Below are positions 27,801 to 39,941 of a DNA stretch of 64,000 nt, piece by piece. A program made the position numbers and the translations under genes. The stretch comes from Hymenolepis diminuta. Taxonomy: Eukaryota > Platyhelminthes > Cestoda > Cyclophyllidea > Hymenolepididae. The notes beneath the pieces are model-generated. The model had not been told where the DNA came from. It ran no database searches and saw only the letters and a program-made list of their open reading frames with translations. The stretch is taken from the NCBI GenBank assembly GCA_900708905.1, contig CAADRB010000034.1:1519724-1583723 (forward strand). The letters run 5' to 3'. Every line of letters begins with the position of its first letter. Position 1 is the stretch's first letter.

Positions 27801-30800
27801 ATCTAGGTAGGATAAAACATATATCTCAAATATATTCAATCATTTGGGCGTCAGCTGTAGGGAGCCTGCCCATCATTATGTTCACAATATCATCTGCGAC
27901 AAATGAATTTTTTCCTTGACCACTTCTTGTGATAAATCAGCTTGGTTTCGCATTATGCTCGCCAACATTTAAAACAAGCTATCTTAGCCAAATAAATAAA
28001 ATTGAAACATAAAAAATTTCACAACAATTTATTGAATTTAATGTTGTTAGGGAGCCTAATCAAATATTTACAGTGCACACGATTACCGATTATGGGATTT
28101 CAGCTGTCCACCGAATCGGCCGGCCATTCACTTATTACTGATCCAATTCAATACAAGTTAATTTATTTTCTTGATAAAAGGATGATCGTCTGAGCTACGC
28201 GTCTTCTCTCTTCTTCCTGGGGCCTGAATAGTGTTGTAGCTTTACAAGCGGTCACGTGGACACTATAAGGCGATAACTAATGCAAAAGCCGGCCTTGTAT
28301 CCAATCAGCAAGTACTTGAATAAACTCTCGATTTATCTCGATTTTCCCTACTTTTAGAAACGTCGACGTGATCTTGAAAGTGCGAGTAGTAGGGTGACTT
28401 CACCTTGGACACCAGTTAGAACACCTTCCACAGTCCAACAACGTCTTCAAAAGGCTGCTATGGATGATAGCGATATCGTTTCAGCGTCAATTGGTGCTGA
28501 TGGGCTTCAAACCACTGGTAACAAAGTTCGAAATCGTGTGGAAAATCTCAAGAAGAGCTATGCAAAACAAGTGAAAAGGGTAAATTTAAGCGAATTTCAT
28601 TCCAAATTAAGCCATTGTGTGAACTTAGTCTCTTCTTGACTTCTTTTTTGCATAATTAAAAGGCGGTACACGATTAGCGCTTCCTATTACTAATTTAGGA
28701 TGATTGCATCCCAACTACTCCATGTCGCTAACTTGTTAGCCCCGTTCTACTCTGAGTTAGAAGACGAAAGGGTAATTGAATACGTAATATTGGATTAACA
28801 CAGAAAGGAGTTGTGTTTGAGGGTTTGTTTTACATTGTTTTAAGAGGCAGCATGTAAACGGGGGAGGAGGTTTCTAAGACGTACTCAGCGCATAAGTCTG
28901 TATACAAACTTCTTATCGATTTGAAAGATCACCGCAAATATAATTAGATAACATGGCATGCATGCTGTTCTAGTCAATTATGATAGTGACTCAGGTTTAA
29001 ATTTTGGTCTAATCGGAGCCACTTCGATTATGCTGATCAAAAGTTGAATTTTCTTTCGTTAATAATGTCACTCTATTCTATTCTCGCATATAGATGACGA
29101 CTACTTACTATGTGTAATAATACTTAATAGCTTTATGCTATTGTTTTTAGTTGAAGGCTCTCAGCGAACAATTAAATAACTGGAAATCTCTCTGGGATCA
29201 ACAGTTAATCTGCGAGGCCGAGGTCGCCGATTGGCTTCAAACCAAGGAATCTGAATTTGGCAGTCTCTTTGCAGGAAAAGGCTTAGAAGCTCTTGATTTG
29301 GGCACTTCTTCACTAAAACAACTCCGTGCTGAGCTGCTCGCTAAACGCGATGTCATCGATGAGTTGGCCAACTGGAGGCAGAATCTCCTGAGTCTTCCTC
29401 CCCCCTCCTCAGACACTGCTAATGGGAGTGATGGAAGTGATCCCATTGGCGAGTTGAGTCATCGACTGGACACCCTTGTTCAACATATCGGTAAGAGAGT
29501 GGATCTTCACAGGCATTTTGTTCGACAAGCTAAAGATGCCACTCAGGCGGAGACAGAAGTGCAAAAAAATTTGGAAAAGATGGTTCAGAGAATGTCAAGA
29601 GTAAGTTGCACGTTCTTGTTTTTCTAGAAGTTGTGAATTTATTGCTCATTATCATCCTTTTTCTGTTTATTTGTTGTCGTGTTCGATTCCTTTTGAATAT
29701 ATCTAAAATTCAATTGTAGTTCCCGAACGTTCAAATTCCATTTGTGTTGATATTCTAGCTTATCTAGTTTGAAGAAGCTCATTTCTTGGTTAAGATGTAG
29801 CCTCCAGGCCCATTCCGTTTTATATTTGCTTACACCTGTTGATGATTGAACATACTGAATCCGTAGCACCTCTTTGTATGATGGGTTTCCAATATTTTAT
29901 TGTCATATACATGCCCCATACTATAAGGAAGTACTGACACTTGTGTGTTTTGCTTTCTTTAGCTTTCAAAAAATCCATTTGTATTTGTGAGTCTTCCTTC
30001 TGCTGAATAAACACATACACAGATTTCCCTTTTTTCAATTTCAAGTAAAGTTAGTTCTATGATCCGACCGTGGTTAACAGAATACAATAACCTTCTCAAA
30101 GCAGAAGGACGAGAGTTGAAATTGACAGGTGGTGTACAAGTGATGGACTTTAAGAGGATGGCGTATGCACAAAGTTGTTTATATAGAGTGAAAGTGTAGT
30201 ACCAAAGAATAAGTAGGTATAATAATGTACTCAACGCAGTGTGGGAAATCAGACCATATCGATTGACTGAAATCTCGAAGAATTTATTATTTCAAATGGA
30301 GAAAATGTATCAGAGAAAAATTAATTTACTTGACAGTTAGGAAACCGCTACAAGATCATTTTTGTATTCAATTACGTTCAAGAATTCAATCAGATTGATA
30401 TATTTGTGAGGAAATTCGATTTGTGAATGATTGTATATTCTCAAACATCTACTTGAGTAGACATCACAATGTATATTTGTACCTAGAAGTGACTTTTTCA
30501 TTGGAGCGGAAGTTATACTGCTGACGAGAATTGTTATTGTTTGAGAACACCCCCTCTTGTCGTACTGCAATTTTATTGAGACTGAATTATCTTCTATCGA
30601 TTAAGATATGACTTAAGAAAGAAACAAAAATAATAGTTCATTTAGAAATTGTTTGCGATATAAATTCTTGGTCGATTTTCTATATATAACCGATGAACCT
30701 CATTTGCATAGATTTTCTAAATTCATTAGCGTGTTTATCTGCGTATACCTTAATAAATGTTCGTATCGATTTTCTTGCTAATTAAAAAAAGCTTGTACGT

Positions 30801-33800
30801 CTTCATCTTTTTTCCTACTACTAACCAAAGACCTTGCGGTCCCATTTTTGCATTCTTCAGCGTCATTTTTTAATTCAATAAGTCCTAGTAAGCATCGTTC
30901 TAGGATGCTTTATTCAATTTCATTCTATTCCTTTATCAAGATACAATAGATAGTTATCTCTATTTATTCTAATTTGGCGTATTTCCAAATGTTTGATTTC
31001 TGATACTAACAAACCCGTTCAATAATGGTAAATTGGAATTTAAAGTGAATTGAAACTTTTTTCTATTTCGAAAATATACATCTAAATATGACTGCTCTTC
31101 TAGAACTCTTTTTTATATCGAAATAAATTGAAGAAAGAAGTATTCTTATAGTCACACTATATATAAGTCATCCATTGAAAAAACATCCAGTAATAGTAGT
31201 AATAATTAATAATGACATAAATACAAGTTCCAGTTTTTGTCAGGCTAAAGGGTAAAAGGAGATAGCAACAGACATTGTTACGGATACGAAAGGGAACTAG
31301 ATAGAAATATATGTACATTTAATGCATGGTTCTCTGATTTAAAGGAGCCCTTTCTTCGAGACGGCGTGCTTGTAAACTCTACACCTATATGACCAATTAA
31401 TGGCTTTGACGCTATTTATGATACATAAATGACCTATTTCTCTCAATGTCGCACTCTTTCTATCCATTCGCATTTTGTCGTCTTTTTAATCGTTGTTTCA
31501 AAGTCGCGTCATTGTTGTACCAATATGCCGATATGAATGATGCCAGCAGGGCATTCGAATATCTCTTCTGATAGGGCCATTCAACTCTCCATCTGCGAGC
31601 CAGTCCTCGTACTCAGAACCCTCTCCGAAACGCCCAAAGTACCTCCGTAATATATCAGCGTCGAGGTCCTTCTCCTCTTTCAGTTCAACTCCCTAACGAC
31701 CCCTCTCCAGTAGCTAGTTCTCTTGAATGGCTCTGGTATTCCCCAACCAGTGTCATGGAACAACAGCGTCCCTTTGCCTCATCCCCCAGTCCCCCACGTC
31801 TCTCCCTCAGACCTATTCAACAACGTATTGGTCGCGTAAATCGACGTCTGGGTCGATCAACTCCTCTAATCAATATCCTCGAAAAGGAGTTCCCACAGGT
31901 CTCTTCATCATTCCTTCGTTACTTCTCAATGACCCCTTTCACGGATATTAGACTTGGTGAAGAGGGAGAGTTGGAGAATTTTGATGATGAGGAGTCTCCT
32001 TCTTCCAATACCATTGCCCTCACACCCCCTATACCTCCTCTTCTACTATCCCGATCGATATCGCCACGTCGGGGACGAATTGGCCGTGGTTGGCGAAGAC
32101 GGTGGAGTCTGCATGCCCATAATTCTCCCTTAGAATTGTCAGGGTTACAAGGTGGCGCTAGACAATTAGCTTACTACACCTCCTGTGCGGATCTCTTATC
32201 CACCCCTCCTGTTCTTCTTCCGTCAAGAGCTGAATATCGTCAATATCCCACTGCGAGTGATATAGCCAGACGTCGGTATAGGCGTCGATTAGAACAGACT
32301 GGAAAGATGCAAAATGAAGACACAGGCAATTAACTTCAACTTCCATTTCCTTTGTTTTCTTTCTCTGTCTTTCATTACTTGCTTGAAATCGGGTGATCGA
32401 TCTTATGAAATTACTGCGAGCATATAACCAGACATTATTTACAAACTTCTTATGAAACAAAAATTTATGGAATTTATGTATCACATAGGCTCTGAACTGT
32501 GCTATGTTAATCCGTTTTATTTAATATATACTAATGTATCTGATTGTTGCGAAGATAATCGAGCATTTTCTTCCATATTTGAACTCTCTCTATTTAGATA
32601 ACTGGGTTATTCGCCTCCGGGTTAAATCATCAGTAATCTGTCCTTTCTTAATAAAAAAATGAATACAAATATTCGTGGTGTGTACAAATTTCCATCTTAA
32701 CGGCGAATAAGATTTATTGATATAGGGATTAGTAGTCTCGCTGATTAGTTTGCAGTGGGGGCAAGTTCATGGTTTTTCATATACATTGTTCCCTGAATTT
32801 TTTCACTTTTCGATTATCACTTCTGCCGACTAATCGGAAAAATGGTGTTGTTATCTTCGATGAACGGAAATAAAATTTGTATAAACTGAAAATAAGAATG
32901 AAGAGAGGTTGCTTTGAAGAAGGTAGTAGCAAAATTTTTGATGCTTAGGAACGACAGGTAATTAAGATATTGCGCTCTTTTGAGGGTAATTTTAAGTTTG
33001 TTAATTGAAAGTACCGATTATAAAATTTTTTATATAAAAAATTTGATAATAACATTTCGTATAAGCACTTTCCTATAGACCGACACAAATTTCCATCTTC
33101 ATTGATCTTTATCTTCGAAAAATTTCCGATGCTCACGATTTCAGGAAGACGACCGTTATCTAACTAAAATAGCAATAGTGAACGCGGGGTAATCTAACTT
33201 TGAAGGTCACAAGCTTCTCATTTATTTATACGCAAAATGACTCGTAACAGGCTAAAGGAAAAGGGCAAAAGTTAACAAGCTACGTGGTTTAAATTATTCA
33301 ACCACTAAATCCATTAAACAAGGATTGGTGAGAAATAGATCCGTACACAAGGGACCCAGTGGGATTGCCCTAACTCAGGCATTACTCTGTCTTTGATCGA
33401 ATAAAGGGTACACAAACTTTCACACTTGCTTCTTACGTTTAAGGTTTATGCATTTTGCCTCATGTGACATACTGAGTCATCCAATCACCCCAATCTAGAT
33501 CATGAAAAGTAATTAAATAAAAACGGTAAAATTAGAGTTTAGGAGGAAGAGTCAAACCGATACACATCCTAATCTCGTGATAGTAATTTCCTTTATATGT
33601 CTACTTGGTGTATCTATCTATCTATCTTTCCCTTATTTGGTTGACCTCGAGTAAGTTACTTCTTTAAATACTTCTCAAATTGACAACTGAAAACTGTTAT
33701 TTTTATTCATCTTATAGCAATCTGAAGAGAACGAAAACTCATCTACTTCTTCGTAAGTTGATTGTTTTGGTTTGTTGAAAATCCGATTTCTAACAGAACT

Positions 33801-34209
33801 TAAAAATGTATCTTTTCTAACTTCAGAAGTGATAGTCAGCAACCCAAAGAGAAAGGAAGCTCGCTTAATACTCTGTAAGTTTATTTTGGCGAATTTCAAT
33901 AATTTATTATGAATTCTCAACTCAAATGTCTTCTTGGCCATCCTTAGAAAGGGTAGATGGTTACCGAGAATATCTTTGCATGGTTCCAGATTGCGAGAAG
34001 TTCTTCCAAGAAGAAGGAGATATGTTTTCACCTCTCTTATATTCGGTTTCAGTCTGCTCATGTTTACATACTTTATATTTCGCCAACCCTTGGATATGGA
34101 ATGTGGCCGAGCTGGTTTTGAAGCTGCCTTTGGAATACGGGTTGATGCAGGTCGAGGTCAACCATTTGAATTTATTTTCCCCATCTACGAATATCCTCCT
34201 CCTATTTAA
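1526..34209 (+). CDS. SYNE1-like: Nesprin/SYNE-like KASH-domain spectrin-repeat protein (5' partial)
   Basis: Giant protein predicted to tie the nuclear envelope to the cytoskeleton. The chain is almost entirely helical spectrin-type sequence with Trp-containing helix A signatures such as LEQWLCDAERV and LEEWLELLAEL. It ends in a basic stretch, one membrane helix and a tail finishing PPPI, the hallmark of KASH proteins that bind SUN proteins in the perinuclear space. Exons read: 1526-1939, 2013-2174, 3035-3258, 3329-3663, 3737-5169, 6293-6887, (7924-7952 tentative), 9081-11747, 11821-12171, 12244-12663, 13035-13469, 13509-14969, 15036-15686, 15756-16694, 16807-17007, 17079-17534, 17689-17826, 17902-18519, 19378-19680, 19910-24580, 24653-24976, 25021-25380, 25419-25571, 26275-26664, 26737-26970, 28358-28579, 29151-29600, 33718-33752, 33827-33874, 33948-34209. 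Phases match at all junctions except 6887/9081, which needs the tentative exon. The N-terminal CH domains are not in the window. The family call is firm; which nesprin is uncertain. Confidence 0.88.
2175..3034. other. Nesprin intron without recognised content
   Basis: AT-rich. A minus-strand frame at 2487-2870 is open but has no family resemblance and no splice context, so it is not called a gene. Confidence 0.6.
5170..6292. other. Nesprin intron
   Basis: 1.1 kb, AT-rich. It contains a weak alternative acceptor near 5239-5243 followed by early stops. Nothing else was recognised. Confidence 0.6.
6888..9080. other. Nesprin intron(s), about 2.2 kb
   Basis: Holds the tentative microexon at 7924-7952. 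A G-rich stretch at about 7130-7260 differs in composition from its surroundings. Around 7930-8095 there are short inverted matches (GAGCGCTCTGGA near 7932 and TCCAGAGCGC near 8051; ATAAAGGTGG near 8015 and CCACCTTTAT near 8077). They are too imperfect to name as an element. Confidence 0.45.
7924..7952 (+). CDS. Tentative 29-nt nesprin microexon
   Basis: The exon ending at 6887 leaves phase 1, but the exon starting at 9081 needs phase 0. A segment at 7924-7952 follows a good pyrimidine-rich acceptor (ending ACAG at 7920-7923). It enters in phase 1, has no stop, and leaves in phase 0 before GTCATG, which is a poor donor. It would encode about ten residues. The phase repair is the main support. 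Another unrecognised exon in 6888-9080, or a different donor, could do the same. Confidence 0.35.
9081..18519 (+). CDS. Nesprin exon block 2 (spectrin-repeat rod)
   Basis: Eleven exons (9081-11747, 11821-12171, 12244-12663, 13035-13469, 13509-14969, 15036-15686, 15756-16694, 16807-17007, 17079-17534, 17689-17826, 17902-18519). Every length is a multiple of three and every intron is phase 0. The protein is continuous helical rod with regularly spaced Trp residues, for example TWEKLNSV, WIREAEQRL and IIKWLRETEKRI. Introns are mostly 38-120 nt; the one at 13470-13508 is only 39 nt. The longest intron inside the block is 371 nt (12664-13034). Confidence 0.85.
18520..19377. other. Nesprin intron
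   Basis: 858 nt with a purine-rich middle (about 19040-19180). No frame or repeat was recognised. Confidence 0.55.
19378..29600 (+). CDS. Nesprin exon block 3 (spectrin-repeat rod, right part)
   Basis: Nine exons (19378-19680, 19910-24580, 24653-24976, 25021-25380, 25419-25571, 26275-26664, 26737-26970, 28358-28579, 29151-29600), again all multiples of three with phase-0 junctions. The 38-nt intron 25381-25418 is supported because using its AG at 25417-25418, rather than the later AG at 25436-25437, keeps the frame open. The 26275 exon contains a lysine/arginine run (ELKRRKRKDKNEE), possibly a local nuclear-localisation-like or unstructured insert between repeats. The last exons are less regular and lead into the pre-KASH linker. 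Confidence 0.83.
19910..24580 (+). CDS. 4.67-kb single exon of nesprin
   Basis: This single exon encodes 1,557 residues with no intron, far longer than its neighbours. It begins after AG 19908-19909 and ends before GTTTGC at 24581. The sequence is uninterrupted spectrin-type coiled helix, enough for roughly 14 repeats at about 106-110 residues each. It contains WISGRYNTLL, LHWVDARENDF and SSWLKEQRETF as helix-A-like Trp motifs. Recent intron loss or a retro-copied stretch is possible, but it may simply be an old large exon. Confidence 0.85.
26971..31574. other. Large introns in the 3' part of nesprin
   Basis: This span holds three introns (26971-28357, 28580-29150, 29601-31574) around two coding exons. 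They are AT-rich. The only notable item is a 79-codon minus-strand frame (27213-27452) with a signal-peptide-like start, listed under findings. The last intron is nearly 2 kb and shows no recognised element. Confidence 0.55.
31575..32333 (+). CDS. Alternative nesprin exon, basic Pro/Ser/Arg-rich, possible non-KASH terminus
   Basis: The acceptor AG at 31573-31574 opens a phase-0 frame that follows correctly from the 29600 donor. It runs 252 residues to a stop at 32331-32333. The sequence is rich in Pro, Ser and Arg, with runs such as SPRRGRIGRGWRRRW and IARRRYRRRLEQ, and is unlike the rod. AATAAA at 32650-32655 could end a transcript here, giving a KASH-less isoform. Alternatively a phase-0 donor (GTAAAT at 31836) would join the first 87 codons to the 33718 exon. 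Which occurs needs transcript data. Confidence 0.55.
   Translation, partial: GHSTLHLRASPRTQNPLRNAQSTSVIYQRRGPSPLSVQLPNDPSPVASSLEWLWYSPTSVMEQQRPFASSPSPPRLSLRPIQQRIGRVNRRLGRSTPLINILEKEFPQVSSSFLRYFSMTPFTDIRLGEEGELENFDDEESPSSNTIALTPPIPPLLLSRSISPRRGRIGRGWRRRWSLHAHNSPLELSGLQGGARQLAYYTSCADLLSTPPVLLPSRAEYRQYPTASDIARRRYRRRLEQTGKMQNEDTGN
32334..33717. other. Non-coding sequence between alternative exon and KASH exons
   Basis: Contains AATAAA at 32650-32655 downstream of the alternative stop, and a short TATC tetranucleotide run at about 33610-33626. The rest is AT-rich with no recognised content. Confidence 0.55.
32650..32655 (+). terminator. Possible polyadenylation signal for the non-KASH nesprin isoform
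   Basis: AATAAA lies 317 bases after the stop at 32333. It is plausible as a cleavage/polyadenylation signal. The hexamer is common in AT-rich DNA, so support is weak. Confidence 0.3.
33718..34209 (+). CDS. Nesprin C-terminal exons with KASH domain
   Basis: Three small exons (33718-33752, 33827-33874, 33948-34209) join in phase 2. They give a short polar linker, then a basic patch (VLPRRRRYV), a roughly 20-residue membrane helix (YVFTSLIFGFSLLMFTYFIF) and a 42-residue luminal tail. The tail ends EYPPPI before TAA at 34207-34209. Known: KASH tails insert into a SUN trimer, with the terminal PPPx packing in the SUN pocket, and many have a Cys that makes a disulphide with SUN. Here a Cys lies in DMECGRAGF, 34 residues before the end. 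The final residue is Ile rather than the usual Thr. Confidence 0.85.
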
Positions 34210-36569
34210 CTGCCCTTTTTATTATGATGTATTAGTTGATGTCGAAAAACTATTTTTACTGGTGATTTTATAACGTAAGATCACTGCGTACTTTATAACA
34301 CGATTCATTTGTGTAATCAAATGTGCTTCATCTTTATATGTCTGTTGCTAAGACTGTTGAAAACGATTTTAATCTGGCTGTCATTGAAAAGAACCAAGTA
34401 TAAAATGAGGGAAACTGTCTCATTTTGGATAAAGGAAATTTATGCCAGTGTGTTTGCTTGCATACCTATGTATTCGACAGTTCAAATCATTCACTACTTA
34501 TCTCTGGTTCTAAACCAAATCGCTACTCTATTAAAAACTTCAAGAATTTTTATGCTTATGCCTACAGTCGTGCAATGTGCAAAAATGGTATCCAGGGGTC
34601 AATACTCATTTAGACATTCGGCAGTAAAAATAGGCAAGGGAAAGTAGGACAAGGTATGAACGATGTAGAATATGTGAGTTAGTGGCGTAGCAGCTAATAT
34701 ACAGTTAGATATCATAGTCCTGGCACTCATCTGGAAATCAATATAATCGGCATAATAAACCGCATAATGGAGGTGTGATAAAATAACATGTATTTTTATA
34801 AAACGTCTTCCTTCTTGAAAATTATAATTGCGAACACACTAATTAGATGCAGCTAAGCAGACCTAAGTGAATTCTTGATTAGATAAGATAAAGTGCATAC
34901 CAAAAGTGGACACATTTGAGCAGAAAGGTTTTAATGATTTCTATGAAGTAGGTTAAATGATGGGGAATAGGGGATTTGTAACTAAAATTTGAGTTTCTTA
35001 ATTCTCCAAGGGAACTGTAAATGGGTTGTATCTGAATCAGACCAACTCGACTAGCAAAAACTAATTGCTCCATCAAGGTGGATACGGTCGACCTCTCAAT
35101 TGAGTATATTATCCAGGAGACTTACACTATCAAATAAATTTAATTCAACTAATCCTAGTCTGAAATCAAATGGCCATCTTACAGTAAAGAACTCAATCTT
35201 TTATATGAAAAGGTAGTAAGCGTAATACATAGACAATTCAAATTATTCGTCTTTGATGCTCTAACTCTTCTCTACTTTTTCTTCGCCTCATACAGAATTA
35301 TCTTACTGTTTATCGTGTTTAGATTCGTCCCCACGATTAAAAGAATAATATTTTTGGGTTAGCTATGCAAAATAATAACATGGGGCAAGGCTCGATTTCA
35401 GGTTTACCTCATATCTTGATTTAAGAGCTGGCAATAAATATCTGAAAACGGTTGCAGTATGTTCTTTCTAATCTACTTAACTTACTATGAGGCTTCCTGC
35501 ATCTCCTGCTTTCCCACTATCTAAATGGGATTTTATTGTCCAGAAATGCGGAATGAGGCTTGACAGAAATATAGGCAAAATTGGGCGTCACTCGCCTGCT
35601 GGGGAGAATGCGTCACACACATAATTCCACTGGAGCAATGCACTAGTTATAAAACCACAGGCAACAACTTTATCTATCTGCTAATGATACCACAAAAGTT
35701 ATTCAGCTAATTGTATACTTGTGTGCATACTCAGGTTGAGTAAGATGGCGAAGATAGCCTGACTTAATAATTTTTATGAAGGAAGGAACTTTGCATGATT
35801 CATATGATCACAAAAGCATGTATTAAAAGTCACCAGATGGCTGGTAAGTAGTTTTTCCTGGAGAGACTATTGACCTTTGTTCAGTTATTCCTAAATGGTT
35901 AAACGCTTCATATTACTTATTTTATAGACGCCCTTCCCCTGATTTCTGACATTACTACCTAGTTCTAAAAATTACTACTGCTGCGCTCAAGGTACACAAG
36001 AATTGGCAACGCAGAATAGATGGCAAACTCATGCGAAAAAAACTCAGTGGACTAGAAAGTTTTGTAGTCAGAAAGTATTGATGCCAGAAGTTAAACTAAA
36101 TTGCTATTTCGACCAATTGTATCACCTAAGTATCCTATCAAGGATACAAATTAAACAAGAGCGGCAGTAACAGGCTAGAGATTTTCTCCTGAATCTCTTT
36201 AATTATTATTTTCGATTTATTTGGGTGACAAATGCCACCTTCTTTGGACAGATAATGCTATTGCCAGGGAGGTTTCTTAAAGTATCCTAAATTTAGGAAC
36301 AGAAGGTGTCTAGAAACTATGCTTCTAATTAATAATGCCTGTCCCGAAGTAATAGTAGACCAGATAAGGTCCTCTGATAATTAATTTGAAGATCGATTCG
36401 GATGAAGTGTAAGAATTCGATCATTGGTGCTTGTCGAACAAAAGTATATTTGAAGTTCCTTTAAAACATGAATTTAAAAACAAAAAATACATCTACAGTG
36501 TTATTATTAGTCACTGAGTCTACAAAGTAAACATATTCCCTATTTACACATATCTACTAGAGCAAAATA
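34210..36569. other. Intergenic region between convergent nesprin and NDUFAF7
   Basis: 2.4 kb holding both 3' untranslated regions. AATAAA at 34754-34759 could serve nesprin. TTTATT at 36215-36220 (AATAAA on the minus strand) could serve NDUFAF7. No gene was recognised. Confidence 0.5.
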
Positions 36570-39186
<2,617 letters not shown>

Positions 39187-39941
39187 CCTTACCTTAGGTG
39201 AAGGTTAACATCAAAAAAACAAATGAAAAAAAAATTTAGTACATTAAAAATATCATTTTCAAAAATTAACTCAGAATTCACGAAGTATTATTTTATATAA
39301 TAGTCTTAAAAAAATTTCTTTGTCCATGTGGAGGTGTAGTTTGTGCATGGATTTGATGAGCAGCTTGGGCATTTAATCGAAAATGACCAAATATTTATAA
39401 TTATATAAAATTTTCCAAGCACTAAGATTTAAGAATTTAAAGGAATTTTCATTTAGATTTAGATAAATAGTGTAGATATCCCAAAATTGTCGTATTGTTT
39501 AAATGCATAAATTCCACTTAATTTTTGCGCTCCATCTCGAAAGATCGGGTACATTTATATTTTTCATGTAAATATTTTGATTTCTTTTAGTTTAATTTTC
39601 TATACATAATTTATTTTTTAAAATAGAAAAGTAATTTGAAATGTGCTCCTGTTAAATCTTTATATTTCATGTGAATATGGAAATATCTTGCATGGTGTAT
39701 GGATTTTTAATATTTACTCTAATTTTCTTACATTGAATTCTACTTCTTTTTATGTTTTTTTTGTTTTCATATCAATATTCGCATATTATGTTCTAGATTT
39801 GAACCACAGTCTTACAATGAGTGTTAATGGATCAAATACGTTGCGCCGATTAGGTTCTAAATCAACAAGTGTGTTCAGCAAATCATATTTCTTTATCATA
39901 ATCAATTACTTTTATTACTCAGTTAATTTTATTTACTTTAG
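39187..39941. promoter_or_regulatory. Divergent intergenic region between NDUFAF7 and CLASP
   Basis: The two genes start back to back here, so the 755 bases probably hold both promoters. The sequence is very AT-rich with no clear TATA or initiator I can defend. Near the right end an AG at 39795-39796 precedes an ATG at 39817 with a short frame (MSVNGSNTLRRLGSKS). This could be the CLASP start, or the site could be a spliced-leader acceptor, since flatworms trans-splice. No strong donor with the needed phase follows, so the true first exon is unresolved. Confidence 0.35.

Noticed and set aside
33610..33626. TATC tetranucleotide run
   Set aside because: Only about four units; too short to be a notable microsatellite.
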